From: Aliidiomarina halalkaliphila
Lineage (GTDB): Bacteria > Pseudomonadota > Gammaproteobacteria > Enterobacterales > Alteromonadaceae
Length of the DNA: 64,000 nucleotides
NCBI RefSeq assembly: GCF_007096385.1
Contig: NZ_VJWL01000004.1
Location: 124,001 to 188,000 of the forward strand
Direction of reading: 5' to 3'
Shown here: one piece after another, positions 61,542 through 64,000 of the stretch
Layout of the letters: each line of letters starts with the position of its first letter
How positions within the stretch are numbered: position 1 is the first letter of the stretch
Notes under the pieces: model-generated
Databases searched by the model: none
What the model was told of the DNA's origin: nothing
What the model saw: the letters and a program-made list of their open reading frames with translations, nothing else
Translations under genes and position numbers: made by a program

Positions 61542-62314
61542 TAGGTGCGGGTTCCCGTACCTCGTTTCAATAACCACCAGGCCAACACAAAGAAGCCAAT
61601 ATTAAACACCAACAACACGCCTAACGCAGTTTCAGGAGCGATATCAGACACACCAATAAAGCCATAGCGGAATCCGTTCACCATATAAATGATAGGGTTG
61701 AACTGTGACACCGACTGCCAAAAATCAGGGAGCAAGGTAATCGAGTAAAACACCCCGCCCAAATAAGTGAGAGGCGTTAAAATAAAGGTCGGAATAATGG
61801 AAATATCATCGAAGGTTTTCGCGAACATGGCGTTGAGCAAACCACCCAAAGCAAACAATGTTGCGGTCAACACCACGGTAATCACAATCATGCCGAAGTT
61901 TTGAATGGATAACTCCACGAAGAATCCCGACACCAAGGTGACAATAATTGCTACCAACAATGCACGGGCAACGCCGCCACCCACGTATCCCAGAATAATG
62001 GTGATATTTGACACCGGCGCGACTAACATTTCTTCGAGATTGCGCTGAAATTTCGCGCTAAAGAAACTAGATGCTACATTCGAGTAAGCATTGGTAATCA
62101 CTGACATCATGATCAAGCCAGGAACAATAAACTCCATATAGCTAACACCACCCATCTCACCAATGCGGCTGCCGATCAGGCTACCGAAAATAATGAAATA
62201 GAGACTCATGGTGATCGCAGGGGGTACCAGCGTTTGCACCCAAATACGCAAAAAGCGCGTGCATTCCTTGATCCAGATGGTTTTCAGCGCAGTGAAATGA
62301 ATTGGATTTTGCAT
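61541..62314 (-). CDS. yadH: ABC-2 type transporter permease (YadH-like)
   Basis: A 257-residue inner-membrane permease with about six helices, typical of ABC-2 exporters. The conserved FVPGLIMM-like segment (EFIVPGLIMMSV) and the FNPIIYMVNGFRYGF region before the last helix are present. It pairs with the ATPase gene that ends 2 bases upstream. The substrate of YadGH is unknown in any bacterium I can name. Position close to panC is shared with E. coli. Confidence 0.9.
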   Translation of the reverse strand: MQNPIHFTALKTIWIKECTRFLRIWVQTLVPPAITMSLYFIIFGSLIGSRIGEMGGVSYMEFIVPGLIMMSVITNAYSNVASSFFSAKFQRNLEEMLVAPVSNITIILGYVGGGVARALLVAIIVTLVSGFFVELSIQNFGMIVITVVLTATLFALGGLLNAMFAKTFDDISIIPTFILTPLTYLGGVFYSITLLPDFWQSVSQFNPIIYMVNGFRYGFIGVSDIAPETALGVLLVFNIGFFVLAWWLLKRGTGTRT

Positions 62315-62316
62315 GC

Positions 62317-63249
62317 TTACACAGTCTCCTTGGGCTTACGACCTTGCTCAACAAGGGTGACAAACAGTTCTTCTAGGCGGTTGGCTTTATTGCGCATCGA
62401 CAGCACCTTAATGCCTTGCTCGGAAAGCTCATTAAAGACTGAATTCAATCCTGCCGACTTCACCACATCGACTTCCAACGTATGATCATCGATCACCCGG
62501 GCTTCGGCACTCGTGACACGCGGTGGCACTTCGGAAGGCGCTAAATCAAGCACAAAGGTTTCAATGTTTAACTGGCTCAGTAGGCGCTTCATGGTGGTGT
62601 TTTCGATAATTAAGCCTTTATCGATAATCCCGATATTCCGACACAGCACTTCGGCCTCTTCTAAATAGTGGGTGGTTAAGATAATGGTCACCCCTTGCTT
62701 ATTAATGCGCGTCAGAAAATCCCACATGGAGCGACGCAATTCGATATCAACCCCAGCGGTGGGCTCATCAAGAATGAGTAGTTTTGGCTCATGCAACAAC
62801 GCGCGCGCTATCATCAAGCGCCGCTTCATACCACCGGAAAGGGTGCGGGCCCGATCATTACGCTTTTCCCACAAACCCAACTGGTTCAGATATTTTTCTG
62901 CCCGTTGTTTAGCCAGATCCCGCGGCACACCGTAGTAACCTGCTTGGTTCACCACGATCTGTAGCACGGTTTCAAATTGGTTAAAGTTAAACTCTTGCGG
63001 CACCAGGCCAATATGCTGTTTAACCTCGTTGATTTGTGTATCCAAATCAAAACCGAACACTTTTACATCGCCCGCTGTTTTGTTTACCAACGACGAAATA
63101 ATCCCGATAGTGGTTGATTTACCTGCTCCATTTGGGCCGAGCAAGGCGTAAAAATCACCTTCTTGAACCACAAGATCGACACCTTTCAGGGCTTCAAATC
63201 CACCCCGATAAGTTTTTCTTAGCCCTTTGATTTCTAATGCGTTTGTCAT
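62317..63249 (-). CDS. yadG: ABC transporter ATP-binding protein (YadG-like)
   Basis: A 310-residue ATPase that powers YadH. Walker A is GPNGAGKSTT, the signature is LSGGMKRRLM, Walker B is LLILDEPTAGVD, followed by TTHYLEEAE with the switch His. The C-terminal extension of about 90 residues after the nucleotide domain is typical of ABC-2 partners. It forms a two-gene unit with yadH and probably continues into the TrmB-like gene and panP, since all junctions overlap or nearly touch. Confidence 0.93.
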   Translation of the reverse strand: MTNALEIKGLRKTYRGGFEALKGVDLVVQEGDFYALLGPNGAGKSTTIGIISSLVNKTAGDVKVFGFDLDTQINEVKQHIGLVPQEFNFNQFETVLQIVVNQAGYYGVPRDLAKQRAEKYLNQLGLWEKRNDRARTLSGGMKRRLMIARALLHEPKLLILDEPTAGVDIELRRSMWDFLTRINKQGVTIILTTHYLEEAEVLCRNIGIIDKGLIIENTTMKRLLSQLNIETFVLDLAPSEVPPRVTSAEARVIDDHTLEVDVVKSAGLNSVFNELSEQGIKVLSMRNKANRLEELFVTLVEQGRKPKETV

Positions 63250-63287
63250 TAACTAGACCACTCCAAATAGTTATATTTCGCCCACGC

Positions 63288-63917
63288 CTAGGAGGTAGGC
63301 TTCGTGGGCTCGTAGCCCCAACGCTGCATGATGTTTTGATCTAATCCCAAATGATCGAGAATGCGGGCCACTACAAAATCCACCAGATCTGAAATCTGCT
63401 TAGGTTCATGATAAAAGCCTGGCGCGGCAGGCATAATGGTGGCGCCTAAGCGCGACAAATTGAGCATGTGTTCCAAATGGATAGCATGCAGCGGCATTTC
63501 CCGGGGAACCAAAATCAGCTGACCGCGCTCTTTGAGTACCACATCCGCGGCACGCTCAATCAAGTTATCACTCGCGCCCGTTGCGATGGCCGACAAGGTG
63601 CCGGTGGAGCACGGACAAATCACCATGCGCTTAGGTGCCGCTGATCCTGAGGCAACCGGCGAGAACCACTCTTCTTTCCCATACACCCGTAACTGTTCAG
63701 GAGTGACATTAAAGCGTTCGCAAAAATAGGTCTGAATACCTTCCGGTGAACCAGGCAGTTTTAGTTGCTCTTCTGTTGCAAAAACAACGCGAGCGGCGCT
63801 TGAAATTAATAACGACACCTGCTGCTGTTGTGCCAACAAACATTCCAGCAGGCGCAACGCATAAGGTGCGCCAGAAGCGCCAGTAATTGCGAGTGTAATT
63901 CGTTGTTCAGTGGCCAT
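63288..63917 (-). CDS. ubiX: Flavin prenyltransferase UbiX
   Basis: UbiX attaches a dimethylallyl group to FMN, producing the prenyl-FMN cofactor needed by the decarboxylase UbiD in ubiquinone synthesis. The 209-residue flavoprotein begins [17 protein letters not shown]. It has [28 protein letters not shown] and [17 protein letters not shown], all conserved. The final segment with the [12 protein letters not shown] motif is intact. It follows the mpl 3' end by 9 bases. ubiD is not in the window. Confidence 0.96.
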   Translation of the reverse strand: MATEQRITLAITGASGAPYALRLLECLLAQQQQVSLLISSAARVVFATEEQLKLPGSPEGIQTYFCERFNVTPEQLRVYGKEEWFSPVASGSAAPKRMVICPCSTGTLSAIATGASDNLIERAADVVLKERGQLILVPREMPLHAIHLEHMLNLSRLGATIMPAAPGFYHEPKQISDLVDFVVARILDHLGLDQNIMQRWGYEPTKPTS

Positions 63918-63926
63918 AGTTTTTAC

Positions 63927-64000
63927 TCAATGTGTGGTCGAGCCGCTTTTATTAGCAACCTGCGCCAAATCGATTAATTGTTGATGAATTCCACCAAAGC
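63927..64000 (-). CDS. mpl: Mpl, UDP-MurNAc:tripeptide ligase, 3' end only (partial)
   Basis: The last 23 codons before TGA (63929-63927) read FGGIHQQLIDLAQVA and onward, matching the C-terminal FGGIHQKLLD motif of Mpl. Mpl rejoins recycled L-Ala-gamma-D-Glu-meso-DAP tripeptide to UDP-MurNAc. The rest of the gene lies beyond the right edge, so the call rests on a short match. It fits the other recycling genes in this window and the 9-base spacing to ubiX. Confidence 0.65.
   Translation of the reverse strand, partial: FGGIHQQLIDLAQVANKSGSTTH

Overview
The window is a dense, ordinary-looking stretch of a gammaproteobacterial chromosome. Gene content and order point to the Alteromonadales, and I would guess the Idiomarinaceae. 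That placement is inference from synteny and protein character, since no 16S rRNA gene is present. Blocks shared with E. coli, Shewanella and Vibrio are rpsU-dnaG-rpoD, tkt-epd-pgk-fba, rsmE-gshB-yqgE-ruvX, rluA-djlA/lptD-surA-pdxA-rsmA-apaG-apaH, hrpB-mrcB, sfsA-dksA-gluQ-pcnB-folK-panB-panC and yadG-yadH. I see no prophage, insertion sequence, CRISPR array or integron, and no gene-free stretch longer than about 300 bases.

Layout. 1-1477: a membrane-anchored gamma-glutamylcyclotransferase-like protein and an amidoligase, the most accessory-looking part. 1460-6514 (minus): an atypical Nramp-family transporter, an exported S9 peptidase and an unrecognised helical-repeat lipoprotein. 6601-13232 (minus): tRNA-Ile2(CAU), rpoD, dnaG, rpsU, tgt, queA. 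13303-19645 (minus): a DUF481 outer-membrane protein and the tkt-epd-pgk-fba operon. 19799-23815 (plus): metK behind a MetJ-type operator, then rsmE, gshB, yqgE, ruvX. 23823-34964: phoH, rluA, a short DjlA-like J protein, murU, amgK, and the lptD-to-apaH run. 35063-40699: tyrS, an M23 endopeptidase, anmK, pepQ and a DUF3718 protein. 40970-46934: erpA, a DUF6776 protein, hemJ, pyrB, hemL, maeA. 46931-53115 (minus): mrcB, hrpB, pepB. 53217-59095 (plus): sfsA through panC. 59122-64000 (minus): panP, a TrmB-like methyltransferase, yadH, yadG, ubiX and the 3' end of mpl.

How the genes fit together. Three loci (amgK-murU, anmK, mpl) cover much of peptidoglycan recycling, including the MurNAc-1-phosphate shortcut to UDP-MurNAc. 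PanB, PanC and the PLP-dependent PanP form a pantothenate branch in which PanP probably replaces PanD. HemJ and HemL serve tetrapyrrole synthesis, next to the Fe-S carrier ErpA. LptD, SurA, MrcB and the M23 peptidase build the envelope.

I did not find a convincing undescribed system. The points most worth a second look are the amidoligase/cyclotransferase pair, the AUU start of pcnB, the TerB-less DjlA-like protein, the second TrmB-like methyltransferase, and the orphan lipoprotein at 4805-6514.
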